43,036 nucleotides of DNA from Lactobacillus equicursoris DSM 19284 = JCM 14600 = CIP 110162 (GCF_001434815.1 NZ_AZDU01000014.1:1-43036), one strand, 5' to 3'; shown: positions 1-13,280, counted from the stretch's first letter. Notes: generated from the sequence alone by a model not told the origin. Made by a program: numbers and translations.

Positions 1-36
1 TTTTCGGGACATTATCCCAAGTTATTGACAGCCCTT

Positions 37-85
37 TTGACAAAAAAGTTTTCTTCTCTACACTTTTTCCAAAAAGTCTTACAAT
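37..85 (+). promoter_or_regulatory. Candidate promoter(s) for the mgtC-family gene
   Basis: TTGACA at 37-42 is followed after 16 bp by TACACT (59-64). An alternative pair is TCTACA (57-62) and TACAAT (80-85) with a 17-bp spacer. Both lie just upstream of the ribosome binding site AAAGGAG (95-101). The sequence alone does not say which is used. Confidence 0.4.
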
Positions 86-110
86 AAAGCTATGAAAGGA
101 GCTGATTCCC

Positions 111-791
111 ATGTTTTCCCTCCCTATCCAGCTGAACCTCTTAGGCCGCTTGCTCTTGTCTGGCCTCTTAGGCGCCGGCATCGGCTATGAGCGGTCTAGC
201 CAGCGCAAGAGTGCGGGTCTCAAGACCCACGTCATGGTCGCCATCGCCTCGGCCCTCTTTACCATTGTTTCCAAATACGGCTTCAGCGACGGCCTCCACT
301 CCTCCTACGACCCGTCCCGGATCGCCTCACTCGTCGTAACCGGCATTTCCTTTATCGGGGCCGGCACCATCATCGTCCATAAGGAGCAGATCTCCGGCTT
401 AAACACGGCCGCTGGCCTTTGGGCAACGGCAGCCGTGGGCGTGGCCATGGGCAGTGGGCTCGTTTACCTGGGGATCAGCGGAGCGGTCTTGATCCTGCTC
501 ATCCAGTATATTTTTCGCGACGACCGCCTGGAGCGCTGGATCAAGAACGTCAGCTTAAACCTGCAGATTGAGGCCAACAACCAGCCCGAGATCCTCTCCC
601 TGATCAAGAGTGAGCTCAACCGCAATCAGGTCCGCAATATTTCTGTTAAAATCATAGATGTAACCGATGAAAAAATCGTTGTTGCCTGCGAGGGTGTCAT
701 CGACAGCGCCATTGATGAAAATACCATCATCATGAACCTGCGCAAGTATCCTGACCTCAAGAAGATCACCTACTCCCCCGGCAGCAAGTAG
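111..791 (+). CDS. MgtC/SapB family membrane protein
   Basis: This 226-residue protein has the MgtC/SapB fold. Several hydrophobic helices fill the first ~135 residues, with the family signatures GxGxxYER near residue 22, SAGLKTH near 34, GxxFIGAG near 80 and SGLNTAAGLWATAAVG near 95. A soluble ACT-like C-terminal domain follows (about 140-226). Family members are linked to Mg2+ or phosphate homeostasis and membrane potential, but the exact role in lactobacilli is not settled. AAAGGAG lies 9 nt before the ATG. The DUF2974 hydrolase begins 18 nt downstream, so the two are probably co-transcribed. Confidence 0.85.
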   Translation: MFSLPIQLNLLGRLLLSGLLGAGIGYERSSQRKSAGLKTHVMVAIASALFTIVSKYGFSDGLHSSYDPSRIASLVVTGISFIGAGTIIVHKEQISGLNTAAGLWATAAVGVAMGSGLVYLGISGAVLILLIQYIFRDDRLERWIKNVSLNLQIEANNQPEILSLIKSELNRNQVRNISVKIIDVTDEKIVVACEGVIDSAIDENTIIMNLRKYPDLKKITYSPGSK

Positions 792-809
792 CATACAATG
801 GAGGTTTAG

Positions 810-2054
810 ATGGCAAACACAATCGACTACCTGCGTTGGCGCGGGGACTTAACTTTTAAGGAAAGAAAATTCAACAGCTTAGACGCATCCCTTTTTTCAT
901 CTTTCGCTTACCTGCCCTTTGACCAGAGCACGATCGGCCACTCCCTGGCCGAGGTCTGCCAGTCCATCTTGAAGCAGAAGGAGATTATGGACGATTCCTA
1001 TGAAAAAAGTGAGCTCCTCTTAATCCCCAAATCTCCCCGCTACCGGGACATCCAAGTTCTGGACTGGGTCGACAAGATGGAAAGCGACCCTGAGCCCGTC
1101 CAGTTCAGCGCTGGTGCCTTCCGCCTAGATGATCGCACCATCCTGGTTGCCTACCGAGGCACCGACCGTAGCATGATCGGCTGGAGCGAGGACATGGTCA
1201 TGAACTACACGCCCCAGATCACTGGGCAAAAAATCGCTGCTAAGTATTTAAATAAGGTAGGAAAAGCATTTCCTAACGACCAGATTTTGATCACCGGCCA
1301 CTCCAAGGGCGGCAACTACGCCCACTACGCCCTGGCCTTTGCTGACCCTAGCATCCAAGCCCGGATCATCCGCTCTTACAGCTTTGACGGGCCGGGCTAC
1401 CGCCACCAGATCTACGGCACCGAGGGCTTTCAGGCTAACCAGCAGAAGATGAAGACCTACATGCCCGAGAGCTCGATCGTCGGCTGCATGCTAGACCACC
1501 CTGAGCGAGTCCTGGTCGTTAAGTGCACTTCCCCCGCCACCAGCCAGCACGACCCCCGGGTCTGGAGCGTAGGCCGGGACAGCTATGTCTTGGCCAAGGG
1601 CTTAACGGCCACAGCCCGGATCATTCGGCACTCCCTAATCCAGTTCAACCACACCATTCCCGCGGAAAAAAGAGGTGAGATGTGGTCCGCCCTCTTTGAT
1701 GCCTTTGGCAGCCTGGACATCACCAAGGTCCAGCAGATCAGCGGGATCGCGGGCACCTACCGCTTTGGCCGAGCCTACTTTGCCATGGAGCCGGAAATGC
1801 GGGCTATTTTCCGGCAGATTTTTAACAAGATCATTGAAACGGCCAGCCAGAGCTTGTCCTTAACCCTCAGCAACCGGGCCGCTCCTTACCAGGACTTGCC
1901 AGAATACAACGACTCTAAGCGCGGCCCCATCTTCTTTGACGCCTATGACATCGTCCAGGAGGGGCAAGAGGATCAGGGGAAAACTGAAAGTACTAAAAAT
2001 AAAGAAAGCAAAACTAATACCAATGATGCAAATTTAGGCAAAATAAAAGAGTGA
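810..2054 (+). CDS. Mbeg1-like / DUF2974 alpha/beta-hydrolase (lipase-like)
   Basis: A 414-residue protein with an alpha/beta-hydrolase core. The nucleophile elbow GHSKGG places the candidate catalytic Ser near residue 165, and AYRGTD near 114-119 is the lipase class 3-type strand and oxyanion region. No signal peptide or membrane helix is evident, so it is probably cytoplasmic. The last ~45 residues are charged and low in complexity (many Lys, Glu, Asn, Thr). The ATG has a strong GGAGG about 6 nt upstream. It probably shares a transcript with the mgtC-family gene. The family assignment is solid; the substrate (lipid, ester or peptide) cannot be told from sequence. Confidence 0.8.
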   Translation: MANTIDYLRWRGDLTFKERKFNSLDASLFSSFAYLPFDQSTIGHSLAEVCQSILKQKEIMDDSYEKSELLLIPKSPRYRDIQVLDWVDKMESDPEPVQFSAGAFRLDDRTILVAYRGTDRSMIGWSEDMVMNYTPQITGQKIAAKYLNKVGKAFPNDQILITGHSKGGNYAHYALAFADPSIQARIIRSYSFDGPGYRHQIYGTEGFQANQQKMKTYMPESSIVGCMLDHPERVLVVKCTSPATSQHDPRVWSVGRDSYVLAKGLTATARIIRHSLIQFNHTIPAEKRGEMWSALFDAFGSLDITKVQQISGIAGTYRFGRAYFAMEPEMRAIFRQIFNKIIETASQSLSLTLSNRAAPYQDLPEYNDSKRGPIFFDAYDIVQEGQEDQGKTESTKNKESKTNTNDANLGKIKE

Positions 2055-2079
2055 AATCTTGCGATTTCGTTCTTTTTTG
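2046..2079 (+). terminator. Rho-independent terminator after the DUF2974 gene
   Basis: GAAATC-TTGC-GATTTC, extended by AAAGAG pairing into the following CTTTT, runs into six or more T on the plus strand and overlaps the gene's stop codon. Confidence 0.6.
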
Positions 2080-2133
2080 TTTGTCATGAATTTTCTTTAT
2101 TTCGGGGCAACATACTACCTGGAAGAGAGCCCC

Positions 2134-2163
2134 AAAAAAGCCACCGCACGCGCGGTGGCTTTA
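2134..2163 (-). terminator. Terminator of the gdpP-rplI-dnaB unit
   Basis: A perfect GC-rich 8-bp stem (GCCACCGC / GCGGTGGC, loop ACGC) is followed by a T6 run on the minus strand, just beyond the dnaB stop. Confidence 0.85.
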
Positions 2164-2166
2164 CTG

Positions 2167-3540
2167 TTAACCTTGATTGTTATCGTGGGCCTTATCCAGG
2201 TTGGAGAAGCGGTTATATGGCTTAGAGAACATCAAATTAGCTGTCCCCCGCCGACCGGATCTGTTCTTTTCGATAATAACTTCAACTTCAACGTTTTCTG
2301 GGTCTTCCTTGGGTTCGCTGTCGTCTTCGTCCTCATCCCGGTAGTAGTCATCCCGGTACAAAAAGCCAACGATATCGGCGTCCTGTTCGATTGAGCCTGA
2401 TTCTCTCAGGTCAGACAGGATCGGCCGCTTGTCTTGTCTTTGTTCAACTGACCGGGACAGCTGGGACAGGGAAATGACCGGCACGTGCAATTCCTTAGCC
2501 ATCTTTTTCAGCTGCCGGGAGATCGCGGAGACTTCTTGCTGACGGGATTCTGTCTTCGGCCCTTCAATCAGCTGCAAGTAGTCGATCACGACTAAGCCCA
2601 GGCCATGCTGCTCTTTTTGCAAGGCGAGACATTCTGACCGGATTTCGCTGATCTTGATGCCGGGCGTGTCGTCGATAAAAATCGGTGCCTGACTTAGGAC
2701 GTTGGCTGCCATTTCCAGCTGCCCCCATTCCTTTTCTTCCAAAACCCCGGTTCTGAGGTGCTGGGAGTCAATTAGCCCCGTCGAGGCCAGCATTCTCTGC
2801 ACCAGCTGCTCGCCGGACATTTCTAGAGAGAAGACCGCTACCGGCAGCTTCTCGGTCACACCGACGTTTTTAGCGATGTTCATGGCAAAAGAAGTCTTAC
2901 CAACGCCGGGCCGGGCCGCCAGGATGATCAATTCGTCTTCATGCAGCCCCGTCGTCATTTCGTCCAGGGTCTTAAAGCCGGTCCGGACCCCCGTAACTAC
3001 GTCCTGGTTTTGGGCATTTTGGGAGATCTGGTCCACGGCCCCCTTGACCAAGTCAGCGATGTTGTGGAAGCCGCTGCTGCCGTTTTCGTTAGAGACATTC
3101 ATGATCTCGCTTTCGGCATTGGTCAGGATGTCTTCTACGCTGTCTGCGCCTTGGACAGCGCTAGAAATGATCTTTTGGCTGGCATTGATCAAGTTGCGCA
3201 GGATCGCCTTTTGGTGGACGATTCTGGCATAGTCTTTAGCGTGAAAAGAAGTCGGCGTCGCTGCCAGGATTTCTGACACATAGGCCATGTCGCCCAATTC
3301 TTCCAGCTGATTGCGCCGCTTCAGCTCCTCTTGCAGGGTCACCAGGTCAATGGACTTGTTCTCATCGTACAAAGCCAGCAGCGCGTTATAGATCAGCCGG
3401 TTAGCATGTTCATAGAAATCATTGGGCTCTAAGACCGAGTTAACGTCATTAATGACTTCTGGGTCAATAAAAATGGCCCCTAAAACTGCTTTTTCAGCAG
3501 CAGAATCATGAGGAATCTGCTGTGCAACAAGATTATCCAT
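2167..3540 (-). CDS. dnaB: Replicative DNA helicase DnaB
   Basis: This is the hexameric 5'-3' replicative helicase (called DnaC in Bacillus), 457 residues, which unwinds DNA ahead of the fork. An N-terminal DnaB domain starts at residues 8-20 (IPHDSAAEKAVLG). The RecA-like C-terminal domain carries the Walker A motif ARPGVGKTS near residue 209, the Walker B region VVIDYLQL near 317, and an arginine-finger region near ESGSIEQDAD. The last 35 residues are acidic, then basic, as is common in Firmicutes. It is last in gdpP-rplI-dnaB; the ATG lies 17 nt after the rplI stop, so coupling is likely. The ribosome binding site (AAGAAG) is weak. Confidence 0.96.
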   Translation of the reverse strand: MDNLVAQQIPHDSAAEKAVLGAIFIDPEVINDVNSVLEPNDFYEHANRLIYNALLALYDENKSIDLVTLQEELKRRNQLEELGDMAYVSEILAATPTSFHAKDYARIVHQKAILRNLINASQKIISSAVQGADSVEDILTNAESEIMNVSNENGSSGFHNIADLVKGAVDQISQNAQNQDVVTGVRTGFKTLDEMTTGLHEDELIILAARPGVGKTSFAMNIAKNVGVTEKLPVAVFSLEMSGEQLVQRMLASTGLIDSQHLRTGVLEEKEWGQLEMAANVLSQAPIFIDDTPGIKISEIRSECLALQKEQHGLGLVVIDYLQLIEGPKTESRQQEVSAISRQLKKMAKELHVPVISLSQLSRSVEQRQDKRPILSDLRESGSIEQDADIVGFLYRDDYYRDEDEDDSEPKEDPENVEVEVIIEKNRSGRRGTANLMFSKPYNRFSNLDKAHDNNQG

Positions 3541-3557
3541 TAATCACGACTTCTTTG

Positions 3558-4013
3558 CTAATTTTCTTGAGTAACGTGTACCCGGACCTTGGCCTCAATG
3601 CCCTTGAAGAGCTTAACAGGCACGTTGGTGTAGCCCAAAACCTTGATTGGCTCGCGCAGTTCCAGCTTATGCTTGTCCAGCTTGATGCCGTATTGCTTGT
3701 CCAGCCCTTCGATGATCTTCTTGCTAGAGATGGAGCCAAAGAGACGGGAGTCGCTGCCAGCCTTGGACTTGAGTTCAACGACCGTGCCATCAGCTTCCAG
3801 TTGCTTCTTGATTTCAGCAGCTGCTGCCTTTTGAGCTTCGTATTCAGCCTTTTCGTTGGCTTCTACCCGCTTCAGGGTGTTCAGGTTGCCCTTGTTGGCT
3901 TCCTTAGCCAGACCGCGCTTGATCAGGTAGTTTTGGGCGTAGCCGTCTGGCACGTCCTTAACTTGACCGCGCTTGCCTCTACCCTTTACGTCTTGCATAA
4001 AAATAACTTTCAT
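3558..4013 (-). CDS. rplI: 50S ribosomal protein L9
   Basis: This 151-residue protein is bL9, a 23S rRNA-binding protein with an N-terminal globular domain, a long connecting helix and a C-terminal domain. The start [21 protein letters not shown] is the family signature, and the Lys/Glu/Ala-rich stretch near residues 45-75 is the connecting helix. Length and start match the family, and an AAGGAG-type site precedes the ATG. It lies between gdpP and dnaB, the usual Firmicutes order. Confidence 0.97.
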   Translation of the reverse strand: MKVIFMQDVKGRGKRGQVKDVPDGYAQNYLIKRGLAKEANKGNLNTLKRVEANEKAEYEAQKAAAAEIKKQLEADGTVVELKSKAGSDSRLFGSISSKKIIEGLDKQYGIKLDKHKLELREPIKVLGYTNVPVKLFKGIEAKVRVHVTQEN

Positions 4014-4053
4014 ATTCGTACTCCTTTTCCGTGTTAAGTCTATTACTAGTATT

Positions 4054-6075
4054 TTAGCTGTTTTCCGCTAAATACTCATCGATGGCGCTCAATAATTTTT
4101 GGCAGGCTTCATCGACGCTAATGTCCTTCAGCTGGGTAGCCGCATTTGACAGGTGGCCGCCCCCGCCCAGTTTTTCCATGATGACTTGGACGTTGATCTT
4201 GCCCATGGAGCGGGCGGAAATGCCAATGCTCTCGTTGCTTCGTCTGGTGATGGCAAATGAGGCTGCCACCCCTTCTAAGTCCAGGGCAGTGTCAGCGGCC
4301 TGAGCCGTGATGATCGGATCAATGATCTTGTTTTCTGGTCCCTGCATGATGGCCATCTTTGGCCGCAGCATCTGCAGGCTGGATACCAGGTGGGTTCTGA
4401 CCAAGAAACTGGAGATGTCCTCTTTCAGGATCTCGCTGACCAAAGATGAGTCGGCCCCGATCGAGCGCAGGTAGCTGGCCGCATCAAAGGTTCTGGTGCC
4501 CGTTCTCAAGGAGAATTCCTTGGAGTCGACCGTGATCCCGGCCAGCATGGCCGTGGCTTCTAAGTTGGTCAAGACCCGGTTGTCTTCTTCAGGCTGCTGA
4601 TATTCAACCATCTCGGTAACCAGTTCGCTGGCTGAAGAAGCGTATGGCTCAACATAGGTCAGCATTGGGTTTTCAGGGAATTCTTCGCCACGCCGGTGGT
4701 GATCGATGACCACGATCCGATTTTTCAGCCGGTTGTACAGGTTCTGGTCATAAGTGATCGAGTACTTGGAGTGGTCGACCAGGACCAAGAGGGAATTCGG
4801 CGTTGCCTCCACATTTGCCTCTTCTGGACTGATAAAGAGGTCCAGCTTAGGGTTCTTAGCCTGCATCTTTTTCACTAACCGGTCCACGTCATAGTTGCAG
4901 TGCTCGGTATCTAGCAAAAAGTGGGCCTTGACCCCGTGCAGGCGGGCGATCTTGACCACCCCAATTCCGGAGCCGACAGAGTCCATATCGGGCCGCTGGT
5001 GGCCTTGAACGAAGACTTGGTCAACATCCTTAAAGAGCTCGCCAAGGGCCTGAGAGACCATTCTAGCCCGGACCCGGGTGCGCTTTTCCATTGGGTTGGA
5101 CTTGCCACCGTAAAAGCGGGCTACTTGCCCTAATTCTCTTAAGACAACTTGGTCCCCGCCTCGGCCAAGAGCCAGATCCAAGTTGGCCTGAGCCTGGTTG
5201 GCGATTTTTCTCAAAGACTCCCCGCCGTAGGCAATCCCAACTGACAAAGTCAGCGGCGTATTGTTCCGGCTGGTCTCCAGGCGGATCTTGTCCAAGACAG
5301 AGAACTTGTCTTCTTCCATGGCCTCTAGGTCTTGCAGGTGGGCCAATAAGAGGAAGTGGTCTTCGTCGATCCGCTTCAAGAAGGAGTTGAACTTTTTAGC
5401 ATAATCGTTCAAGGTCGTCTGCAGGTAGGTACTGGTTCTAGCCAGCTCCTGGTCGTGCATGCGCTCGCTCAGCTCATCATAGTTGTCAATAAAAATTTGC
5501 CCGATCGCCAGGCGCTCAGCCCGGTACTTGTCGGCAATATCGGCATAGCGGGTGATGTCCAAGAGGTAGATGACCCCGATGGAGTCTTGGACCACCATCT
5601 CAAACTGCCGCTCGCCCCACTTGACGACCTTGCTTTGGGAGGTCTTGGCCTCCAAAGCTTCGTCAACCAGCTTGCCCAGCTTTTTATCAACAGACTCAAT
5701 GGTCTTGCCGATCGCGTCCTGGTCGCCCAGGTACAGCTGCAAGTAAGGGTTGACCCACTGCACGTGTCTTGATTCATCATAAAGCAAGATCCCCAAGGGC
5801 ATCTTAATCATCGCCTCTTGCTCGCCGCGCTTGATGCGGTAAGAGAGGTTGGCTGCGTAATCGTTGGTGTTTTGCGCCAGAATGTAAATGCCAAAAATTG
5901 CCCAGAAGATCTCCAAAATGAAGATGAGGAGCATGGCCACACCGAAAATCGCATTGATAAAGAAGGCAACGACCGTGCTGATCACCGTAAGCAAAAAGAC
6001 GCTGAGAACGGCAATGAGCAGGCGGGAGTCCTTAACGAATTCCGGCAATTCCAGCTTGCGTAAAAATTTTTTCAT
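4054..6075 (-). CDS. gdpP: GdpP-type cyclic-di-AMP phosphodiesterase
   Basis: This 673-residue membrane enzyme hydrolyses c-di-AMP to pApA and so influences potassium and osmotic homeostasis and cell-wall stress. Two transmembrane helices (about 15-70) are followed by a degenerate PAS domain (about 90-170), a degenerate GGDEF domain (about 180-310), and a DHH/DHHA1 phosphodiesterase module with HQRPDMDS near 359 and VIDHH near 456-460. A glycine-rich DHHA1 motif (GGGGH) lies near the C-terminus. I start at MKKFLRK (6075), preceded by GGAAGA at good spacing, rather than at an in-frame ATG seven codons upstream that lacks a site. rplI follows 40 nt downstream; a terminator separates this unit from rpsR. 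Confidence 0.95.
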   Translation of the reverse strand: MKKFLRKLELPEFVKDSRLLIAVLSVFLLTVISTVVAFFINAIFGVAMLLIFILEIFWAIFGIYILAQNTNDYAANLSYRIKRGEQEAMIKMPLGILLYDESRHVQWVNPYLQLYLGDQDAIGKTIESVDKKLGKLVDEALEAKTSQSKVVKWGERQFEMVVQDSIGVIYLLDITRYADIADKYRAERLAIGQIFIDNYDELSERMHDQELARTSTYLQTTLNDYAKKFNSFLKRIDEDHFLLLAHLQDLEAMEEDKFSVLDKIRLETSRNNTPLTLSVGIAYGGESLRKIANQAQANLDLALGRGGDQVVLRELGQVARFYGGKSNPMEKRTRVRARMVSQALGELFKDVDQVFVQGHQRPDMDSVGSGIGVVKIARLHGVKAHFLLDTEHCNYDVDRLVKKMQAKNPKLDLFISPEEANVEATPNSLLVLVDHSKYSITYDQNLYNRLKNRIVVIDHHRRGEEFPENPMLTYVEPYASSASELVTEMVEYQQPEEDNRVLTNLEATAMLAGITVDSKEFSLRTGTRTFDAASYLRSIGADSSLVSEILKEDISSFLVRTHLVSSLQMLRPKMAIMQGPENKIIDPIITAQAADTALDLEGVAASFAITRRSNESIGISARSMGKINVQVIMEKLGGGGHLSNAATQLKDISVDEACQKLLSAIDEYLAENS

Positions 6076-6148
6076 ACAATTTCTTCCACATTTCAAAGCA
6101 GATTAAACTATGTCCATTATAACCTACTCGGCCCAAAAACAGAAAAAC

Positions 6149-6180
6149 AAAAAAGCCAAAGCTAAGCTTTGGCTTTTTGT
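6149..6180 (-). terminator. Terminator of the rpsF-ssb-rpsR operon
   Basis: AAAGCCAAAGC / GCTTTGGCTTT with a TAA-containing loop, followed on the minus strand by T6. It lies 14 nt beyond the rpsR stop and also has T-runs on the plus strand. Confidence 0.85.
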
Positions 6181-6193
6181 TTATTGTTTGATC

Positions 6194-6430
6194 TTAGTCT
6201 TCAGCTACGAATGGCAGAAGGCCCATGATACGAGCACGCTTGATAGCGTTAGCAACCTTGCGTTGGTTCTTAGCGCTAGTACCAGTGACACGACGTGGCA
6301 AGATTTTACCTCTTTCTGAGATAAAACGTTTCAACAGATCAACATCCTTGTAGTCTACGTAGTCGATGTGGTTAGCTGCGATGAAGTCAACCTTGCGACG
6401 ACGACGACCACCTCTTCTTTGTTGAGGCAT
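6194..6430 (-). CDS. rpsR: 30S ribosomal protein S18
   Basis: A 78-residue bS18 protein with a basic N-terminus ([12 protein letters not shown]) and the conserved core [17 protein letters not shown] and RRVTGT. It binds S6 on the 30S platform, which fits its place in rpsF-ssb-rpsR. AAAGGA lies about 9 nt before the ATG. It ends just before a strong terminator, so the operon stops here. Confidence 0.98.
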   Translation of the reverse strand: MPQQRRGGRRRRKVDFIAANHIDYVDYKDVDLLKRFISERGKILPRRVTGTSAKNQRKVANAIKRARIMGLLPFVAED

Positions 6431-6459
6431 GTCTTCAGATCCTTTCTATCAGTAGTTAA

Positions 6460-7089
6460 TTAAAATGGAAGATCGTCATTGGAGACGTTAACCGGACCTT
6501 CAGTATCGCTAAATGGGTTAGCGTTGCTGCCGCCGAATGCGTCTTGCTTGTTATCTTCGTTAAATGCGGCATTACCAGCTGCTGGAGCTTGGTTATTGCC
6601 GAAACCGGCATTGCTATTGTTGTTCGGGGCGTAGTTACCATTGTTGGTATTGTTCTTAGCAGCAAAATTATTGTTGCCTCTGGCTGCGAAGTTGTTGCCG
6701 CCATTAGCATTATTGTTGCTGTAGCCACCGTTATTATAACCGCCGTTTTGTTGACGGGCTTCACGCTCGCGGCGTGATTCAAGGAGTGAGAAGTTATCGA
6801 CTACAACTTCGGTAACGTAAACCCTCTTCCCGTCCTTGTCATCATAGCTTCTGGTCTGGATGCGGCCTTCGATGCCCACCAAGCTCCCCTTGCTCGTAAA
6901 ATTGCTGAAGTTTTCAGCAGCCTTGCGCCAAATGACACAGTTGATGAAATCAGCGTCTCTTTGGCCTGAAGCATTGGAAAACTGCCGATCAACGGCTAAA
7001 GTGAACGTAGCAACCGAGATGCCGCTCCCAGTGGTACGTAATTCAGGATCACGTGTTAAACGGCCAACAAGTACAACGTTATTAATCAT
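6460..7089 (-). CDS. ssb: Single-stranded DNA-binding protein
   Basis: SSB protects single-stranded DNA at forks and recruits repair proteins. The OB fold spans about residues 1-108 ([12 protein letters not shown]... FxLAVDR... [13 protein letters not shown]). It is followed by a long Asn/Gly-rich disordered linker and the protein-interaction tip DDLPF. I choose the ATG at 7089: AGAAAGGA (7097-7104) is 7 nt away from it, but only 1 nt from the ATG two codons upstream. At 209 residues it is longer than most Firmicutes SSBs (about 160-180); the extra length is in the Asn/Gly linker. It is the middle gene of the S6-SSB-S18 operon. Confidence 0.97.
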   Translation of the reverse strand: MINNVVLVGRLTRDPELRTTGSGISVATFTLAVDRQFSNASGQRDADFINCVIWRKAAENFSNFTSKGSLVGIEGRIQTRSYDDKDGKRVYVTEVVVDNFSLLESRREREARQQNGGYNNGGYSNNNANGGNNFAARGNNNFAAKNNTNNGNYAPNNNSNAGFGNNQAPAAGNAAFNEDNKQDAFGGSNANPFSDTEGPVNVSNDDLPF

Positions 7090-7129
7090 ACTCATTTCCT
7101 TTCTATTCCTGTATTACGGAAAACTACAA

Positions 7130-7423
7130 TTACTTGTCTAACTTAACAGTCATTGAGCGCAGAACTGAGTCATCGATCTTGCTCAAACGAGCAAATTCGT
7201 TAACGGCAGCAGCGTCAGTAGCAGTAAAGGTCATGATGTAGTAACTACCTTCACGATACTTTTCGATTTCGTATGCGAAACGACGCTTGCCCCAGTCCTT
7301 AGCTTCAACCATTTCACCACCATTGTCAGCGATCACCTTAGTGTACTTGTCAATAATGGCCTTCTTTGCTTCGTCATCAACGTCTGGCTTGATGATGTAA
7401 GTAATTTCGTACTTGGTTGTCAT
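7130..7423 (-). CDS. rpsF: 30S ribosomal protein S6
   Basis: A 97-residue bS6 protein (starts [14 protein letters not shown]; core [22 protein letters not shown]). It pairs with S18 on the 30S subunit. A perfect AAAGGAGG precedes the ATG, with a rather long 11-nt gap. It is first in rpsF-ssb-rpsR and is preceded by a leader with two hairpins and an extended -10 promoter. Confidence 0.98.
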   Translation of the reverse strand: MTTKYEITYIIKPDVDDEAKKAIIDKYTKVIADNGGEMVEAKDWGKRRFAYEIEKYREGSYYIMTFTATDAAAVNEFARLSKIDDSVLRSMTVKLDK

Positions 7424-7453
7424 GGACTATTGCACCTCCTTTTGGACTAAATG

Positions 7454-7499
7454 GTTCTTGCTAGAATCAAGAACAAGGAGTAATTTGATCTAATTACTC
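7454..7499 (-). promoter_or_regulatory. rpsF leader with two hairpins
   Basis: Two perfect inverted repeats stand back to back in the 5' leader. GAGTAATT / AATTACTC (7478-7499) is followed by GTTCTTG / CAAGAAC (7454-7474), which ends about 10 nt before the Shine-Dalgarno region. In many bacteria the rpsF leader is bound by the S6-S18 complex. I do not see the CCG bulge typical of that motif, so feedback control here is inference. Confidence 0.5.
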
Positions 7500-7509
7500 G
7501 CAATGCTTA

Positions 7510-7539
7510 ATTTTAGCACAAAAAACAAAAAATTACCAA
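7510..7539 (-). promoter_or_regulatory. Promoter of rpsF-ssb-rpsR
   Basis: On the minus strand an extended -10 TGCTAAAAT (hexamer at 7510-7515) follows TTGGTA (7534-7539) by 18 bp. The remaining ~120 bp up to the gyrA stop (7540-7661) is AT-rich with short inverted repeats and no convincing gyrA terminator. Confidence 0.55.
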
Positions 7540-7661
7540 ACTTTTTTACACGTGATCCGGAGAGTTTTTTCCCTCCACTTATTATTACGCCAAAAAGTCC
7601 GATAATTTTTTTATTTCCCGTATATTTTTGTATTTCATCCGGGTTTCAAGATCTGTAAAAA

Positions 7662-10178
7662 CTAGTCTTCGCTATTTTTGCTGTTTTCAGTGTTTTCTGC
7701 TTCAGTTTCAGAGTTTTCTGTATCAGCTGCATTGTCTTCTTCTTCAGCAGGCACCACTGCTAGACTAGCCACGGAGTTGCCTTCATCAACCTTGATCAAG
7801 CGAACCCCCATCGTGGAGCGGCCCGTTTGGGACACGTCGCTGGTCTTGAAGCGGATCATGATCCCGTCAGTCGTGATCAGCATGATGTCGCTCTTGCCGT
7901 CGACTACCGCTACGCCGGCCAAAGGACCGTTCTTTTGACCGATCTTGGCGGTTTGGATCCCCTTGCCGCCCCGGCCCTTGACTGGGTATTCCGTAGCTGG
8001 CGTCCGCTTGCCGTAGCCCTTTTCAGAGATGGTCAAGACTTCGTCTTCAGCCTTTAAAACGCCTGAGCCGACCACGTAGTCGCCGTCTCTTAAGTTGATG
8101 CCGCGAACCCCGGCAGCGCTCCGGCCCATGGACCGGACGTCTTTTTCATTAAAGGTTACGGCATAGCCTTGGTGGGTGGCGATAAAGATGTTTTGACTGC
8201 CATCGGTTGCCAAAACGTTGGACAATTCGTCGCCATCCTTCAGGGTCAAGGCAATCAAGCCGTTGGTTCTGATGTTTTCAAACTCGCTCAGCTTGGTCTT
8301 CTTGACCGTGCCCAGCTTGGTGATAAAGAAGGCGTAGCCGTCTTCGTCATTGTCGCTCTTTGGCACATTGACCATAGTTTGGATGTGCTCGCCCTTTTCC
8401 AGCTGCAAGAGGTTGACGATTGGCAAGCCCTTGGCATTGCGGCCAAATTCTGGGATTTCGTAGGCCTTCTTCATGTAGACCTTGCCCTTGTTGGTGAAGA
8501 AGAGCAGGTAGTCGTGGGTGCTGGAGTAAAGAAGGTGCTCGATAAAGTCGCCCTTTTGGACGCCCATCCCCTTGATCCCACGGCCGCCGCGGTTTTGGGT
8601 CTTGAAGTCGTCGATCAGCATCCGCTTGATGTAGCCTTGGTGGGTCAAAGTCAGCAGGACCTTTTGCTCTTCGATCAAGTCTTCATCTTCCAAAGTAACG
8701 ACTTCGCTAGCCGTAATCTGGGTCCGGCGCTTGTCGCCAAAACGCTTTTGGATGTCGAGCAGTTCATCGTAGATGATTTGGTCGATCCGTTCTGGCTTAG
8801 CCAAGATGTCCTTGTAGTCCGCAATCTTGACCAAAAGGTCTTGGTATTCAGCCTCAACCTTATCTCTTTCCAAGCCCGTCAGGCGAACCAGCCGCATGTC
8901 CAAGATGGCTTGGGCTTGGCGGTCGTCTAACTTGAAGCGGCTGATCAAGCCTGCCTTAGCGATGTCGCTTGATTCAGAATTTCTGATCAAGTTGACGATT
9001 TCGTCAATGTGGTCAAGGGCAATCCGCAAGCCTTCCAGGATGTGGGCTCGGGCTTCGGCCTTGTCCAAGTCAAACTTGGTCCGGCGGGTGATGACGTCTT
9101 CTTGGTGGGCCAGGTAGTGCTGCAACATTTCCTTCAAGGTCAAGAACTTCGGTGCGCCGTCAACGATGGCCACCATGTTCATGGCGAAGTTGGACTGCAT
9201 CTGGGTTTCCTTGAAGAGGTTGTTCAAGACCACGCTGGCGCTGGCATCCCGGCGCACGTCGATGGTGATCCGCATCCCGCTTTGGTCAGATTCGTCCCGA
9301 ATGCCAGTAATCCCGTCGATCACCTTATCGCGGGCCAATTCAGCAATCTTTTGGACCAGTTCTGCCTTGTTGACCAGGTATGGAATTTCGGTAACGACGA
9401 TTCTTTCCCGGCCGCTCTTTTCGGTTTCAATTTCAGTCTTGGCCCGAACGACAATATTGCCCTTGCCCGTTTCATAGGCATGCAAAACGCCGCTTCGGCC
9501 CATCAAGATCCCGCCAGTTGGGAAGTCAGGACCAGGAATAGCCTTCATCAATTCCCTGGTCGTCACATCTGGATCCTTCATCAGCATGTGGATGCCAGAA
9601 ATAACTTCCGTCAGGTTGTGCGGCGGAATATTGGTGGTCATCCCGACCGCGATCCCGCTAGAACCGTTGACCAAAAGGTTAGGAATCCGGGCTGGCAAAA
9701 CGGTTGGCTCGTTTTCCGTGTCATCGTAGTTTCTTTGCCAGTCGATGGTGTTCTTGTTGATGTCCCGCAGCATTTCCACTGCGATCCGGCTCATTCTGGC
9801 TTCGGTATAACGCATGGCGGCTGGCCGGTCCCCATCGACGGAACCGAAGTTGCCGTGCCCGTCAACCAGCATGTAGCGGTAGGCAAAGTCTTGAGCCATG
9901 TGGGCCATGGACAGGTAAATTGAGGAGTCGCCGTGTGGGTGGTATTTACCCATAACGTCCCCGACGATTCTGGCACTCTTTTTATACGGCTTGTCTGGGG
10001 TCACGCCCAGTTCGTTCATCCCGTACAAGATCCGGCGCTGAACAGGCTTTAAGCCGTCACGGACGTCCGGCAGAGCCCGGGCGACGATGACGGACATCGC
10101 GTAGTCCAAGAAGGAGCTGCGCATGGTTTGCGTCAGATCGACATTTCTAATTCGGCGATCTTGTCCTTGATTATCCAT
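7662..10178 (-). CDS. gyrA: DNA gyrase subunit A
   Basis: GyrA is the DNA-cleaving subunit of gyrase, which adds negative supercoils using ATP hydrolysed by GyrB. It has 838 residues. The breakage-reunion domain carries the catalytic Tyr at residue 124 (MRYTEARM) and the quinolone-contact loop HPHGDSSIY near 80-88. The C-terminal six-bladed wrapping domain contains the GyrA box [10 protein letters not shown] (from about residue 532). The tail is strongly acidic (Glu/Asp/Asn-rich). AAAGGAG lies 8 nt before the ATG, 12 nt after the gyrB stop. The residue matching E. coli Asp87 is Leu89, which is unusual. Confidence 0.98.
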   Translation of the reverse strand: MDNQGQDRRIRNVDLTQTMRSSFLDYAMSVIVARALPDVRDGLKPVQRRILYGMNELGVTPDKPYKKSARIVGDVMGKYHPHGDSSIYLSMAHMAQDFAYRYMLVDGHGNFGSVDGDRPAAMRYTEARMSRIAVEMLRDINKNTIDWQRNYDDTENEPTVLPARIPNLLVNGSSGIAVGMTTNIPPHNLTEVISGIHMLMKDPDVTTRELMKAIPGPDFPTGGILMGRSGVLHAYETGKGNIVVRAKTEIETEKSGRERIVVTEIPYLVNKAELVQKIAELARDKVIDGITGIRDESDQSGMRITIDVRRDASASVVLNNLFKETQMQSNFAMNMVAIVDGAPKFLTLKEMLQHYLAHQEDVITRRTKFDLDKAEARAHILEGLRIALDHIDEIVNLIRNSESSDIAKAGLISRFKLDDRQAQAILDMRLVRLTGLERDKVEAEYQDLLVKIADYKDILAKPERIDQIIYDELLDIQKRFGDKRRTQITASEVVTLEDEDLIEEQKVLLTLTHQGYIKRMLIDDFKTQNRGGRGIKGMGVQKGDFIEHLLYSSTHDYLLFFTNKGKVYMKKAYEIPEFGRNAKGLPIVNLLQLEKGEHIQTMVNVPKSDNDEDGYAFFITKLGTVKKTKLSEFENIRTNGLIALTLKDGDELSNVLATDGSQNIFIATHQGYAVTFNEKDVRSMGRSAAGVRGINLRDGDYVVGSGVLKAEDEVLTISEKGYGKRTPATEYPVKGRGGKGIQTAKIGQKNGPLAGVAVVDGKSDIMLITTDGIMIRFKTSDVSQTGRSTMGVRLIKVDEGNSVASLAVVPAEEEDNAADTENSETEAENTENSKNSED

Positions 10179-10190
10179 TTACACTCTCCT

Positions 10191-13280
<3,090 letters not shown>

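Noticed and set aside
2059-2394. 111-codon plus-strand frame at the dnaB end
   Set aside because: It crosses two terminators and is antisense to dnaB.
8169-8930. 253-codon open frame antisense to gyrA
   Set aside because: Antisense shadow of gyrA with no independent support.
9009-9923. 304-codon open frame on the plus strand inside gyrA
   Set aside because: It is the antisense shadow of a GC3-rich conserved gene, has no ribosome binding site and encodes no recognisable domain.
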